NCBI RefSeq assembly: GCF_002260525.1
Contig: NZ_MRYI01000005.1
Location: 124,001 to 188,000, forward strand
DNA length: 64,000 nt
From: Hahella sp. CCB-MM4
GTDB lineage: Bacteria > Pseudomonadota > Gammaproteobacteria > Pseudomonadales > Oleiphilaceae
Reading direction: 5' to 3'
Part shown: piece after piece, positions 8,305-16,738 of the stretch
How the letters are laid out: each line of letters starts with the position of its first letter
Position numbering within the stretch: the stretch's first letter is position 1
Made by a program: the position numbers and the translations under genes
The notes under the pieces: model-generated
Told to the model about the DNA's origin: nothing
Seen by the model: the letters and a program-made list of their open reading frames with translations, nothing else
Database searches by the model: none

Positions 8305-8678
8305 AAAAGTTCGACCAGATCAATGTCATTCCCTTTATCGACATCATGCTGGTATTGCTGGCGATCGTACTGACGACCGCAACTTTTGTGGTACAGGGTC
8401 GCATTCCGGTCACACTACCGGAATCCCAACAAGTGGAGTCACCGACAAAGGACAACATTGAGATCACTTTGACCATCGCGTCGGATGAATCCATCTACTG
8501 GAATGATGAAGCCATTGATCTTGAGAGTCTGAACCAACGATTGAAAGGTATTGAAACCCAACCAATTAAATTGCTGGTCGACGCAGAAACCGTCTTTCGC
8601 CGATTTGTGGAAGTGACGGATATCCTTAAGCAACAGTCGTTTAATGACGTCTCCATTCTGGCGAAACGAGCATCATGA
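8301..8678 (+). CDS. exbD: ExbD, TonB-system accessory protein
   Basis: 125-residue inner-membrane protein with one N-terminal helix and a periplasmic domain. The start MKKFDQINVIPFIDIMLVLLAI contains the diagnostic NVIPFIDIMLVLL block, in which the aspartate is the proton-carrying residue of ExbD/TolR proteins. The ATG at 8301 sits in an ATGA overlap with exbB; a GTG at 8268 in frame would only add residues lacking similarity. The end overlaps the tonB start in the same way. It works with ExbB to drive TonB. Confidence 0.93.
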   Translation: MKKFDQINVIPFIDIMLVLLAIVLTTATFVVQGRIPVTLPESQQVESPTKDNIEITLTIASDESIYWNDEAIDLESLNQRLKGIETQPIKLLVDAETVFRRFVEVTDILKQQSFNDVSILAKRAS

Positions 8679-9505
8679 GATATCACGCCATCGGATTCAG
8701 TACCGCACTTGCCCTTCACGCCAGCCTGGTGGCGGCCGGGGTTTGGTGGTATCGCGATCAGGCGGCGCCACCACCCGAGGGAACACCGGTTGCCGTAGCG
8801 ATCAATCAGATCGGATGGTCACAGCCGGAGCCAGTTCCCCTGAATGAAGCAGAGCCCGCTGATGAGAAGATAGATCAGCCTGTGCAGGAAAACTCACCAG
8901 AGCCTGAAGTTGAACCGCCCTACGAAGTCGCTGAAATAGCGTCCGAGCCAACGCCAAGTCCTGAACCCATAGTTGAGAAGAAAACACCAGAGAATCCGGA
9001 AACAACCGAGGTCGCACAACAGCCCGCGAAATCTACTCCGTCACCGCCTGAACAGCCCAAAGAAACACCTGTCGCTGACTTGGAAGAGCCAAAAAAAATG
9101 GCGCCTCAGAAAGAGGAGAACAGCGAAGAGCCGATTCAGGACTCCCCCCAAATAGCCAGCAGTGCCCCCGGTCTCATTGAAGAGCCTGCAATGGATTCAC
9201 CGATCATTGATCCGGCGCTTGAACAGGACTATCTGGCAGCATTGCATCGAGCCTTACAGGACGCCATGCAGTACCCTCGGCGCGCCAAGCGACGCCGCCA
9301 GGAAGGTGTTGCTCTGGTGGAGTTCACGGTTTACCGGGAAGGCCGCCTGGAAGGAATTCAGCTAAGGGAAAGTTCCGGCTTCCCGATTCTCGACGAAGCT
9401 GCTCTGAACACCGTCAGATCCATCAAACAGTTCAAACCTATACCAGAAAAGCTTGCCAAAAACATGCTGACCCTGGCCATTCCCATCAGGTTTGAGCTTC
9501 GCTGA
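8675..9505 (+). CDS. tonB: TonB energy-transducing protein
   Basis: 276 residues. A single membrane anchor (about 8-25) is followed by a long periplasmic spacer (roughly 35-185) dominated by Pro and Glu, and then the TonB C-terminal domain (about 195-276), with YPRRAKRRRQEGVALVEF, the SSGFPILDEAAL block and a final strand ending FELR. The acidic spacer with EP and PE steps is typical for spanning the periplasm. Together with the preceding two genes it forms a dedicated TonB complex, presumably for the receptor encoded just upstream. The gene is coupled to exbD by an ATGA overlap. Confidence 0.95.
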   Translation: MRYHAIGFSTALALHASLVAAGVWWYRDQAAPPPEGTPVAVAINQIGWSQPEPVPLNEAEPADEKIDQPVQENSPEPEVEPPYEVAEIASEPTPSPEPIVEKKTPENPETTEVAQQPAKSTPSPPEQPKETPVADLEEPKKMAPQKEENSEEPIQDSPQIASSAPGLIEEPAMDSPIIDPALEQDYLAALHRALQDAMQYPRRAKRRRQEGVALVEFTVYREGRLEGIQLRESSGFPILDEAALNTVRSIKQFKPIPEKLAKNMLTLAIPIRFELR

Positions 9506-9523
9506 CGGTTAGAGGGGTTTATC

Positions 9524-11629
9524 TCACTCCAGGCGCACCCGATAAACTTCAGATAACGAGGTTGTTCGCTGGCGAGCCAGGTTCAGGGCGTTTTCCGTCA
9601 AGGGCATCATGCCTTCTTTCATTGCCTGGGCATGAATATCGTCCACCGCAACCCCGTGCTGAACAAAAGCATGCATTTCAGAAGACACTTTCAATAGTTC
9701 ATATACGGCAATTCGCCCCTTGTACCCTGTATGGTGGCAGTGATCACATCCCTGCCCTTTATAAAACACTTCCTCTGCAGACACCCCCAGCGATTTCAAT
9801 ACCAGCGGCTCAGGAGTTTCTTCCGCAATGCAATGGGGACAGTTACGCCGCACCAGCCGTTGCGCCAGAACACCCAGCACTGTGGCATTAATCAGGAAAG
9901 GCTCAACCCCCATTTCAATCAGGCGGGTGATCGCGCCAGCAGCATCGTTGGTGTGTAGCGTGCTGAGCACCAGGTGCCCCGTTAAGGCACTTTCCACTGC
10001 GATCTTCCCGGTTTCCTCGTCACGAATTTCTCCGATCATAATGACATCCGGATCGTGCCTGAGAATATGCCGGAGAGCCCGAGCGAATGTGTATCCCGGC
10101 GCCGTGTTCACCTGGATTTGTTCAATACCATCAATGTGGTACTCCACCGGATCTTCCACTGTAATGATATTAACGTTCTGCTTGATGACTTCCTGCAGAG
10201 CCGCATAAAGGGTTGTCGACTTTCCGGAACCGGTAGGCCCAGTCACCAGTATCATGCCGTAGCTTTTATGCAGCAGATCGGTAAACAATTCTTCGTCTCT
10301 GGTGTTAAACCCCAGTTCACTGATCGACAATAATCCTGCATTCAGATTCAGCAGCCGGATCACCACGCTTTCCCCTTCTACCGTGGGGATGATGGAGATC
10401 CTGAGGTCCACAATGGACTCCTGATCCACCACCCGCGAGCGGCCGTCCTGTGGTAACCGCCGTTCCGCAATATCCATCGTGCCCAGAATCTTGATACGAC
10501 TGACCACCGCAGGTAGCAGGTTCTTACTGAAACTACGAATTTTGATCAGGGTTCCATCGATCCGATAGTAAAGATCAACAATGTTTTCCCGTGGCCGGAT
10601 ATGAATATCTGACGCCCGGCGTCTGATGCCCTCCACAATAATGCGGCTGACTAGGCGAATAATGGGGCGTTCCCGGCTGAGCCGTTCCAACTCCCCCACT
10701 TCTTTATCTTTGTGAAAAGAAGCCTCCACCTTTTCCCGGTCGTCCTCGGCTGCCAGGATTTCATCGTCAATCGAACTTTCACCATAGAACTCACCCAGCG
10801 CCTGAAAGATATCGGCTTTACTGGCCGTAACCAGTTCCAGGTGACGATTGGTAATAAATTGCAGGGCATCAATGGCATCCAAGTTACAGGGGTCGTCCAT
10901 TGCCACGACCAACTTTTCATGCTCCAGACTGATGGGCATCAGCAGATAGCGACGGGCAAATTCACCCGGAACCATCGCAATGGCTTCTGGAGAAATCACA
11001 AAGTTCTTCAACTGGATAAACGGAATTCCCAGCTTGCTGGCCAAGGCCCGATGAACTTCTTCATCACTCATCGATTTGGATTTTTCCAGCTCGTCCCGCA
11101 TCTCCCGCGCTTGCTGCATGGCGGGCGATAGCGTGGCCTCAGGCTCTGCAGATAGCTCCGACTCAACTTCGAATTCCTTCATATCCGCACCTGAATAGGG
11201 CTCAATCTGGTAGTTCCTGATTCCAGTCGCCGGTACAAACAGTCGGCAAATTGAGCGTTTATCCTCACAGCGGAACAATGTCAGCCCGGCCTCTGTTGAA
11301 GCAAAGCCCAATGTTTTACCCCTGATTTTCCCCCCATCCTGGAATTCCACAGAGAAACTTTCAGGCTCAGCCGTTCGACCGTTATTTTCCTCAGGGATTA
11401 GTTTATGGGGAAACACCAAATAACGAATCTCGGAAAAATCAATGGTGGTCAGATGCTGGTCGGACTGATCGGCAATTTCCACTTTTTGATTCAGTTCATC
11501 CAGGGACTTCAGAACACTGGGAATCAGATACCCATTGTTGAGATGAACCACCACATCGGCACCCAACAGCGGGCCCTCATTGCTTGTGGCTTCAAATGGC
11601 AACTCGGGAAGGTCAATAGGGGCGTTAAT
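9524..11629 (-). CDS. GspE/PilB-family type II secretion / type IV pilus ATPase, orphan
   Basis: About 701 residues. The C-terminal two thirds is a complete GspE/PilB motor: an N-domain with LASKLGIPFIQLK, then RASDIHIRP, Walker A GPTGSGKSTT, Walker B MIGEIRDEET, the HLVLSTLHTND box and a tetracysteine zinc site (CPHC ... CDHC). The first about 190 residues are an extension not found in standard GspE; two similar beta-rich segments can be seen there (ending IRYLVFP and IRNYQIEP). No pilus or secretion genes are adjacent. The start is odd: AGAAGGAGGTG lies 6 bases before an in-frame ATT at 11629, whereas the TTG at 11686 has no ribosome site. Confidence 0.88.
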   Translation of the reverse strand: MNAPIDLPELPFEATSNEGPLLGADVVVHLNNGYLIPSVLKSLDELNQKVEIADQSDQHLTTIDFSEIRYLVFPHKLIPEENNGRTAEPESFSVEFQDGGKIRGKTLGFASTEAGLTLFRCEDKRSICRLFVPATGIRNYQIEPYSGADMKEFEVESELSAEPEATLSPAMQQAREMRDELEKSKSMSDEEVHRALASKLGIPFIQLKNFVISPEAIAMVPGEFARRYLLMPISLEHEKLVVAMDDPCNLDAIDALQFITNRHLELVTASKADIFQALGEFYGESSIDDEILAAEDDREKVEASFHKDKEVGELERLSRERPIIRLVSRIIVEGIRRRASDIHIRPRENIVDLYYRIDGTLIKIRSFSKNLLPAVVSRIKILGTMDIAERRLPQDGRSRVVDQESIVDLRISIIPTVEGESVVIRLLNLNAGLLSISELGFNTRDEELFTDLLHKSYGMILVTGPTGSGKSTTLYAALQEVIKQNVNIITVEDPVEYHIDGIEQIQVNTAPGYTFARALRHILRHDPDVIMIGEIRDEETGKIAVESALTGHLVLSTLHTNDAAGAITRLIEMGVEPFLINATVLGVLAQRLVRRNCPHCIAEETPEPLVLKSLGVSAEEVFYKGQGCDHCHHTGYKGRIAVYELLKVSSEMHAFVQHGVAVDDIHAQAMKEGMMPLTENALNLARQRTTSLSEVYRVRLE

Positions 11630-11644
11630 AGGACACCTCCTTCT
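11627..11644 (-). promoter_or_regulatory. Strong ribosome binding site preceding an ATT codon
   Basis: Reading the minus strand, AGAAGGAGGTG (complement of about 11634-11644) is followed by TCCT and then ATT in frame with the ATPase. No ATG, GTG or TTG occurs at a suitable distance, so ATT is the best start candidate, a codon known to start infC and pcnB in E. coli. Inference from spacing only. Confidence 0.5.
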
Positions 11645-11684
11645 AGTCAGCCTGGCAGTCGGAATTATGCTGCCTGGTCCAAAC

Positions 11685-11744
11685 AAATACTGCTTAGTCC
11701 GTATAAATGCTTCTTAGTTGGTATAAATATAGTCTGATCTATAG
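11685..11744. repeat. Three-copy 20 bp tandem repeat upstream of the PilB-like gene
   Basis: Copies start at 11685, 11705 and 11725 with the frame AAAT-x-x-x-x-CTTAGT-x-x-GTAT; the third copy is strongly diverged. It lies in the presumed leader of the minus-strand ATPase gene. Confidence 0.75.
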
Positions 11745-11806
11745 AGGTTGGCCGACATGGCCGATTGATTTCGAGCTCGATCCCAGGATGCCGCTGTCAT
11801 CACTGC

Positions 11807-12703
11807 TTATTGAATGAGTGGAAAATCCTTCAACTGTAACTGAAATTTTTCAGGGAGCCACCAGCTGGTTTCCAAGGGCGGCGTTCCTGGCGGGATCACA
11901 GGATTTTTTAGAATGATCAGCTTTCGACTTTCAAGTTCAGCCCGGTCAATAAACGGCTTGGCTTCCTCCAGGAAGAGCCGCTTGAATGAACCATCTTCAA
12001 TCGCAAGCTTAAGCCCCTTCTCGATGGCCTCGGCCAGTTCCGGCCGTTTCCTGGAGACAAAGAAGTAGACGGGATGGGGGTAAAACAGCATCACTTTGTC
12101 TGCCACAACAAGCTGATCAGAGTGTCTTAGCACTTCATCCCATACTTCGTTAATGCCACGGTGAAAGTAATCAAATCTATTGTGCTTCAGCAGGGTAAAC
12201 AATGTCTCATATTGCGCGCTGGTCACAACTTTTAAACTGTTTGCCTCATAAACCGGCAAGTCGCCCCAATGCGTGCCATGGCCGCCGACATAGTGACGCA
12301 AGTCCTCTATCGACGAGATATTTTGCATTTCTTCTTGTTTGTCTTTGGAAACCAGCATGAGACGGAGTCCGAGAATCCCCCGATATATGGGAATCTTTAC
12401 GGCTAGAAGCTTACTCTCCCGATCAGCATTGGTGGACATGAATTCCAGATCAAGCTCACCTTTCTCAACCATCCTTTCCCCTCGGGCTTCATTCAGGTCA
12501 GGATAGTCAACGGATTGAATTTTAAAGGGGATTTCGAGCTTACTTAGGGCTAATTCAAGGATTTTCAGGCCATATTGGTAGCGGGCCTGACTCTGATAAT
12601 GAGTGACGGTAAGGTTGGCTTCATCCTCTGAACTCTTAGCCTGAACTATTCCAATGAGTGAATATAACAGCAGGCCAAGCACTAGCAATAACCGGAAGAT
12701 CAT
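11807..12703 (-). CDS. Orphan periplasmic binding protein (family 3-like)
   Basis: 298 residues with a cleavable signal peptide (hydrophobic core then VQA-KS near residue 22). The body resembles the bilobed periplasmic solute-binding fold used by amino-acid ABC importers: ILELALSKLEIPF as first helix, GELDLEFMSTNADRE, and a late VYFFVSRKRPELAEAIEKGLKLAIEDGSFKRLF block that matches the usual C-terminal helix pair. No permease or ATPase gene is near, so it may work as a sensor or accessory protein. The C-terminal 40 residues rich in Pro and Trp extend past the usual fold. Ligand unknown. Confidence 0.75.
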   Translation of the reverse strand: MIFRLLLVLGLLLYSLIGIVQAKSSEDEANLTVTHYQSQARYQYGLKILELALSKLEIPFKIQSVDYPDLNEARGERMVEKGELDLEFMSTNADRESKLLAVKIPIYRGILGLRLMLVSKDKQEEMQNISSIEDLRHYVGGHGTHWGDLPVYEANSLKVVTSAQYETLFTLLKHNRFDYFHRGINEVWDEVLRHSDQLVVADKVMLFYPHPVYFFVSRKRPELAEAIEKGLKLAIEDGSFKRLFLEEAKPFIDRAELESRKLIILKNPVIPPGTPPLETSWWLPEKFQLQLKDFPLIQ

Positions 12704-12770
12704 ACTGCTATGCCTCAGATGGGGATTGGTTAGATATTAGTCAACCCAACCCTCCCTTTCAAATGTACTC

Positions 12771-13046
12771 TTAATCACCACGAGTGTACTTGTAGACGGT
12801 ATTTCGGCTCACACCAGCGGCTTTAGCTGTTCTGGAGACATTGCCCGGCCAGGGGTGATCACACATTTTGTCCAGAATCTCTGCACTAAGAGGGAGGTAT
12901 TTTTCCCCGCTATGTTTGGCTAGCCGTTTGTGAACATAAACCAGTAATTCACGTTTATCTATTCGTTCACGAAATGCAGGAAGCTCAAGGTTCAGGCCAG
13001 ATATTCGATAATACAGATCCTCCCGAGGCTTTCCCGCAGTTAAGCC
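12771..13046 (-). pseudogene. Truncated duplicate of the sigma-54 activator C-terminus
   Basis: The minus strand encodes about 83 residues nearly identical to the end of the activator at 14501-16441: DLYYRISGLNLELPAF, KRELLVYVHKRLAK, DHPWPGN and then directly VSRTAKAAGVSRNTVYKY, ending in the same RGD. The segment between PGNV and DGNV of the intact gene (some 190 bases) is missing, precisely in frame, with shared GNV codons at the joint. There is no start codon or N-terminal part; the frame is closed upstream by TGA. It is a relic of a duplication or of a second activator gene, and it brackets the hydrolase/lipoprotein pair together with the intact gene. Confidence 0.85.
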
Positions 13047-13258
13047 CTGATGTCAAAGCAACCTTTTTATGCCAAATACCCGATAGAGACCGACATAACA
13101 TATTGCTACCATTTCTCATCTTTTAAACTATCGAACGCACTTCGACCGCCCCTTAGCTCATCTGCGGTCGAACTTTAGATTTCCCCATGTCCATAGGTAG
13201 GGGTTTGCGATAAGTCGAAGTTTTCTTCCAAAACATACTGCTTCATTAAGGAAAATGT
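13047..13258. other. Intergenic sequence with an inverted repeat upstream of the hydrolase gene
   Basis: AT-richer than the flanks. It holds a perfect 9-bp inverted repeat, TTCGACCGC (13141-13149) and GCGGTCGAA (13164-13172), with a 14-base loop followed by CTTTAGATTT, which could be a terminator or an operator. No gene is evident. Confidence 0.5.
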
Positions 13259-13900
13259 ATGAGTAGTTCTAAAGTTGAGTATTTTATCGGTGGTGGTGGT
13301 GACAAAAGTGACTTCATCACCAGCATCACTGGCGCAACAAATATCATGAGAAGAGTAAAGGAGTACCGTGCTAACACCACTTCAGATATTTATTGCCAAT
13401 ATTACGGTCATGAAGAAAAAATCCAAATTCTCCAAGATATCCAAACGAACTGGAAAAATGGCACTTATAAAAGCATAAGACTTACCGGGCATAGCTGGGG
13501 CGGTCAAGCAGCTATGGACCTGACACAGCAGCTGTTTAAACTAAGCATCCCTGTTGATGAACTCATTACACTGGATCCAGTTTCTCTATTTCCTTTTAGT
13601 AGTGTTAATGCCGCCAAATGGGTTAACGTCTATTGTAAACAGTCCATTATGGATCTAACTGTTGGTGCAGTTCCTATCATTGGAAACTTTATTTCAGCTT
13701 TGACGACTTGGCCGGGAATGACAGGAGGTTCAACCAGTGGGGACTATGTTGCTAATGTTGGGGGACAGTTAGGTAGTGAAAATGGTGCTTTGAACGTAGA
13801 AATGGATACAAACCATGAAGATGCATTGGCGCTTTATCAGCGGGCAAGGAAAGAAATCCAAAATGCGCCACTTAAGCCCAAAGCTATAGGAATAAAATAG
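13259..13900 (+). CDS. Small alpha/beta serine hydrolase (lipase-like), possible effector
   Basis: 213 residues, no signal peptide. The nucleophile elbow GHSWGG places Ser79 in the GxSxG motif of lipases; Asp106 in LITLDPV and His186 in TNHEDAL complete a credible catalytic triad. The layout (FIGGGGDKSDF start, YGHEE, LDPVSLF, KWVNVYCK) resembles lipase domains found near type VI secretion genes, but no VgrG, Hcp or PAAR gene is present here. The next gene is a small lipoprotein starting 1 base before this gene ends, an arrangement like effector plus periplasmic immunity protein. AT-rich codon use and the bracketing duplicate suggest acquisition by transfer. Hydrolase identity is fairly sure, effector role speculative. 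Confidence 0.72.
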   Translation: MSSSKVEYFIGGGGDKSDFITSITGATNIMRRVKEYRANTTSDIYCQYYGHEEKIQILQDIQTNWKNGTYKSIRLTGHSWGGQAAMDLTQQLFKLSIPVDELITLDPVSLFPFSSVNAAKWVNVYCKQSIMDLTVGAVPIIGNFISALTTWPGMTGGSTSGDYVANVGGQLGSENGALNVEMDTNHEDALALYQRARKEIQNAPLKPKAIGIK

Positions 13901-14421
13901 TGAAGTTGCTTCAACTTTCCCTTTGTTTACTATTTGCCATTATGTCTGGATGTGCTTCCAATATAATCAGCATTAGCGAACCGACTCTATCCGTCGCCTC
14001 CGTTACTCAGAAAAACGAAGATGCTTTTCTGTATCCGGGAACATTTGTCAGTCTTGTTTTTCGCTCCGATGCTCCTATTGATACAAGCGATACGATAATT
14101 CAGTTTCGCGGCACTGTCATAAACGAGGAGCAAGAAGTAGGCATTTCGTTTGCCATGGGGCCTTTTGTTTCTGAAGGACAAAAAATTCTTTTTGGCCAGA
14201 ATGGCTCTACCTATACAGCCTTCTTCTTTAAGGATTTGGCTATTCCCTCAGACCATGGCGCGGCGATGTCAATTTCTGAAACACAGTTTGATCGAATTGA
14301 GTTTCAACTTGTAAATCCCTCAATGCTTGCAGGAGCGAAGCCGTTAAGTAACACAATTACCTTCAGTAAAGCTGAGGTATTAGAAATACTTAATGATAAA
14401 CCAATTGTGTTTACCTATTAA
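13900..14421 (+). CDS. Small lipoprotein coupled to the hydrolase
   Basis: 173 residues, beginning MKLLQLSLCLLFAIMSGCASN: a lipoprotein signal peptide with lipobox IMSG-Cys19. The mature part is beta-rich with no recognised domain. The start is a GTG that shares a base with the TAG of the hydrolase gene, so the two are translated together. Residue after Cys is Ala, not Asp, which predicts outer-membrane sorting. It could be a periplasmic immunity or chaperone partner of the hydrolase, as seen with Tle/Tli pairs; that is inferred only from order and localisation. Confidence 0.72.
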   Translation: MKLLQLSLCLLFAIMSGCASNIISISEPTLSVASVTQKNEDAFLYPGTFVSLVFRSDAPIDTSDTIIQFRGTVINEEQEVGISFAMGPFVSEGQKILFGQNGSTYTAFFFKDLAIPSDHGAAMSISETQFDRIEFQLVNPSMLAGAKPLSNTITFSKAEVLEILNDKPIVFTY

Positions 14422-14500
14422 TTTCTTCTACCGGAGCGTCAGACCTCTATGGACCAATCATTGCCTTGCCAGCTCACAGGCAGGGCGACCAGCCCCACAC

Positions 14501-16441
14501 TTAGTCGCCACGAGTGTACTTGTAGACGGTATTTCGACTAACTCCGGCAGCTTTAGCCGTTCTTGATACATTACCGTCATGCTCCTCGAACAGACGAATG
14601 ATGCGGGTTTCGAGATCTTCATCGAAATTGCTCGGGTGGCTGGAGAACATTGCTGCCGGTTCCTTCTCCTCACGTCGCAGATCGTCATAGAAGTCATCCG
14701 GCAGGTGCCAGTCTTCAATTGGCTCTCCATCAGCCATTGCCAAAGCAACGCTGAGTACGCTGATCAATTGACGGACATTGCCCGGCCAGGGGTGATCACA
14801 CATTTTGTCCAGGATGTCAGTGGTAAGAGGAAGATACTTTTCCCCGCTTTGTCTGGCCAGACGTTTGTGAACATATACCAGCAATTCACGCTTATCTATT
14901 CGCTCACGAAATGCCGGAAGCTCGAGGTTCAGACCTGAAATTCGATAATACAGATCCTCCCGAAAACGACCTTCCCGAACTTCATCCTTCAGATAACGAT
15001 TCGTCGCCGAGACCAGTTTGATATCCACCGGATAGGATTCCGTGGATCCAAGCGGCGTCACCTTTCTCTCCTGCAATACCCGAAGCAGCCGCGATTGAAC
15101 GTTCGGAGGCATCTCACCGATTTCATCAAGAAACAGGGTTCCCCGGTGAGCTTTGCGGATCAACCCGATGGACCCCTTTGAATTGGCGCCGGTAAAGGCA
15201 CCTTTTTCGTACCCAAACAATTCCGATTCCACCAGCTCTGCGGGAATGGCGGCACAGTTGACCGCCACCAGCGGATGCTTACGACGACTGCTGTTGTAAT
15301 GCAAAGACCGCACAAAAACCTCTTTGCCCACACCAGTTTCACCATGCATCAGAATAGGAATATCCTTTTCCATAATGCGCGATGCCTGTTTAATCATGCG
15401 CGACATACGGTCGTCACCGTGTTCAAGCTCATGCAGCGGAACCACATCTTCGGGAAGCTCACCGGCTACATCTATATCTTTTTCAGTCTGAGACTCTACA
15501 ACAGGCACAGGTTTGGGAATTTCCTTATCTTTATTAACGCGGAAATCGGGGGCAATCAGCGGAACACTTGTCGGAGAACGCACCAATACATGCATGCGGT
15601 ACCTACCCAAAGCATTGAGTTCGAGGGGCATGCCTTCGGGCTGGTGGCGTAATTCCCTCAACTTGCAGCCAAAGACATCTTCAATATTGGCCAAAGCGAG
15701 ATCGTGAGCCAGCATGATCTCGGCACGACGGTTTGCAGAAATAATGCGTCCGTCGCCGTCGATCGCCATCATGCCTGACCAGGGACTGTTCAGGGATGAA
15801 ATATTGGTGTTGAAAGTGATCAACATGTGTTCACTGGCGAAAGCATTAACGATCAGGCGGTTTTCCACCGTTAGGGTCATCAGCTTCACCATACCCAGGG
15901 TGTGGTCCTGGGGCAGATAGGCATCCGAAGAAATATCCAGAACGCCGACCATTTCTTTATTGGTGTTAAAGATAGGTGCCGCAGAACCCACCATATAGCG
16001 GTTAGCCCGCAGATAATGTTCTTCCCGGCCAACCTGGACGGCCTGTCCCGAGGCAATAGCGGTTCCAATGGCATTGGTGCCGGTACTGACTTCTGTCCAC
16101 TGATTGCCGATGACCAGACCATGACGTTGATCAGCGAACCTTTGATCCCCCCAGGTATTCAACACATGACCCCGCCGATCGGCGAGAACAATCATGCATT
16201 TTGAGTTGGCCAGAATATGGTCGTAATAAGGTAACACTTCTTTCTGGGTGGTATTTACCAGAACCTGGTGTTCATCCAGGAGTGCACTGATCGCGCCATG
16301 GGAGAGAGTGCCATAAACAGGAGTACTACTGTGGGTCAGCCCATACTGCTCACAACGATGCCATGAAGCTTCGATCATTTCCTTATGTGTGGGTTCTTCC
16401 GGATGTTCGGCCTGTGATGAATTTTCGTCGTTTACACTCAT
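14501..16441 (-). CDS. Sigma-54 dependent activator, AcoR-like (acetoin/glycerol type)
   Basis: 646 residues. An N-terminal GAF-like sensor (about 60-200, with TEVSTGTNAIGTAIASGQ and HYL) is followed by a linker with a PAS-like segment, the AAA+ domain with Walker A GETGVGKE, the GAFTGA sigma-54 contact loop, Walker B TLFLDEIGE and an arginine-finger FREDLYYR, then a Fis-type helix-turn-helix at the end (VSRTAKAAGVSRNTVYKY). The ATG at 16441 is used; an earlier GTG at 16468 would lie inside an array of GTTCA sites. The gene is divergent from the glycerol-type ABC operon, which has a sigma-54 promoter, so it very probably activates that operon. Its 3' end exists in a second, decayed copy at 12771. 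Confidence 0.93.
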   Translation of the reverse strand: MSVNDENSSQAEHPEEPTHKEMIEASWHRCEQYGLTHSSTPVYGTLSHGAISALLDEHQVLVNTTQKEVLPYYDHILANSKCMIVLADRRGHVLNTWGDQRFADQRHGLVIGNQWTEVSTGTNAIGTAIASGQAVQVGREEHYLRANRYMVGSAAPIFNTNKEMVGVLDISSDAYLPQDHTLGMVKLMTLTVENRLIVNAFASEHMLITFNTNISSLNSPWSGMMAIDGDGRIISANRRAEIMLAHDLALANIEDVFGCKLRELRHQPEGMPLELNALGRYRMHVLVRSPTSVPLIAPDFRVNKDKEIPKPVPVVESQTEKDIDVAGELPEDVVPLHELEHGDDRMSRMIKQASRIMEKDIPILMHGETGVGKEVFVRSLHYNSSRRKHPLVAVNCAAIPAELVESELFGYEKGAFTGANSKGSIGLIRKAHRGTLFLDEIGEMPPNVQSRLLRVLQERKVTPLGSTESYPVDIKLVSATNRYLKDEVREGRFREDLYYRISGLNLELPAFRERIDKRELLVYVHKRLARQSGEKYLPLTTDILDKMCDHPWPGNVRQLISVLSVALAMADGEPIEDWHLPDDFYDDLRREEKEPAAMFSSHPSNFDEDLETRIIRLFEEHDGNVSRTAKAAGVSRNTVYKYTRGD

Positions 16442-16462
16442 TTTCTTTCGCTCAGTGACACT

Positions 16463-16545
16463 GTTCACCGGTGTTCACTGTTCAAATTAGTGTTCAAATA
16501 ATCGACGTGATTTGAACACTTGTCAACATTTTTTCGTTTTTGAAC
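16463..16545. promoter_or_regulatory. Enhancer-like cluster of GTTCA sites with a long dyad
   Basis: The centre is a perfect 10-bp inverted repeat GTGTTCAAAT (16490-16499) / ATTTGAACAC (16510-16519) with a 10-base gap. Further GTTCA copies at 16463, 16473 and 16480 and a TGAAC at 16541 surround it. It lies some 130-190 bases upstream of the sigma-54 promoter, the usual place for activator binding sites, and next to the start of the activator gene, so autoregulation is possible as well. Confidence 0.7.
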
Positions 16546-16647
16546 ATTTTCAATCAACCTCTGACATTCGTTATAAGCCATAGAATAATATTCACAACCA
16601 TTTGTTATATATCAATTTTATTTGAATTTTAACGGAAATGTAAGAAA

Positions 16648-16664
16648 TTGGCCCTTTATTTGCT
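16648..16664 (+). promoter_or_regulatory. Sigma-54 (-24/-12) promoter of the glp operon
   Basis: TTGGCCCTTTATTTGCT carries GG (16650-16651) and GC (16662-16663) with exactly ten bases between them, matching TGGC-N7-TTGCT. It stands about 75 bases before the first ATPase gene and next to a sigma-54 activator gene. Confidence 0.75.
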
Positions 16665-16738
16665 TTTCTATATCCACGTTCAAAAATTGAATTTCGAAAA
16701 ATTCCGAAAATAAATCAAACAATTTGACGGAATACACT

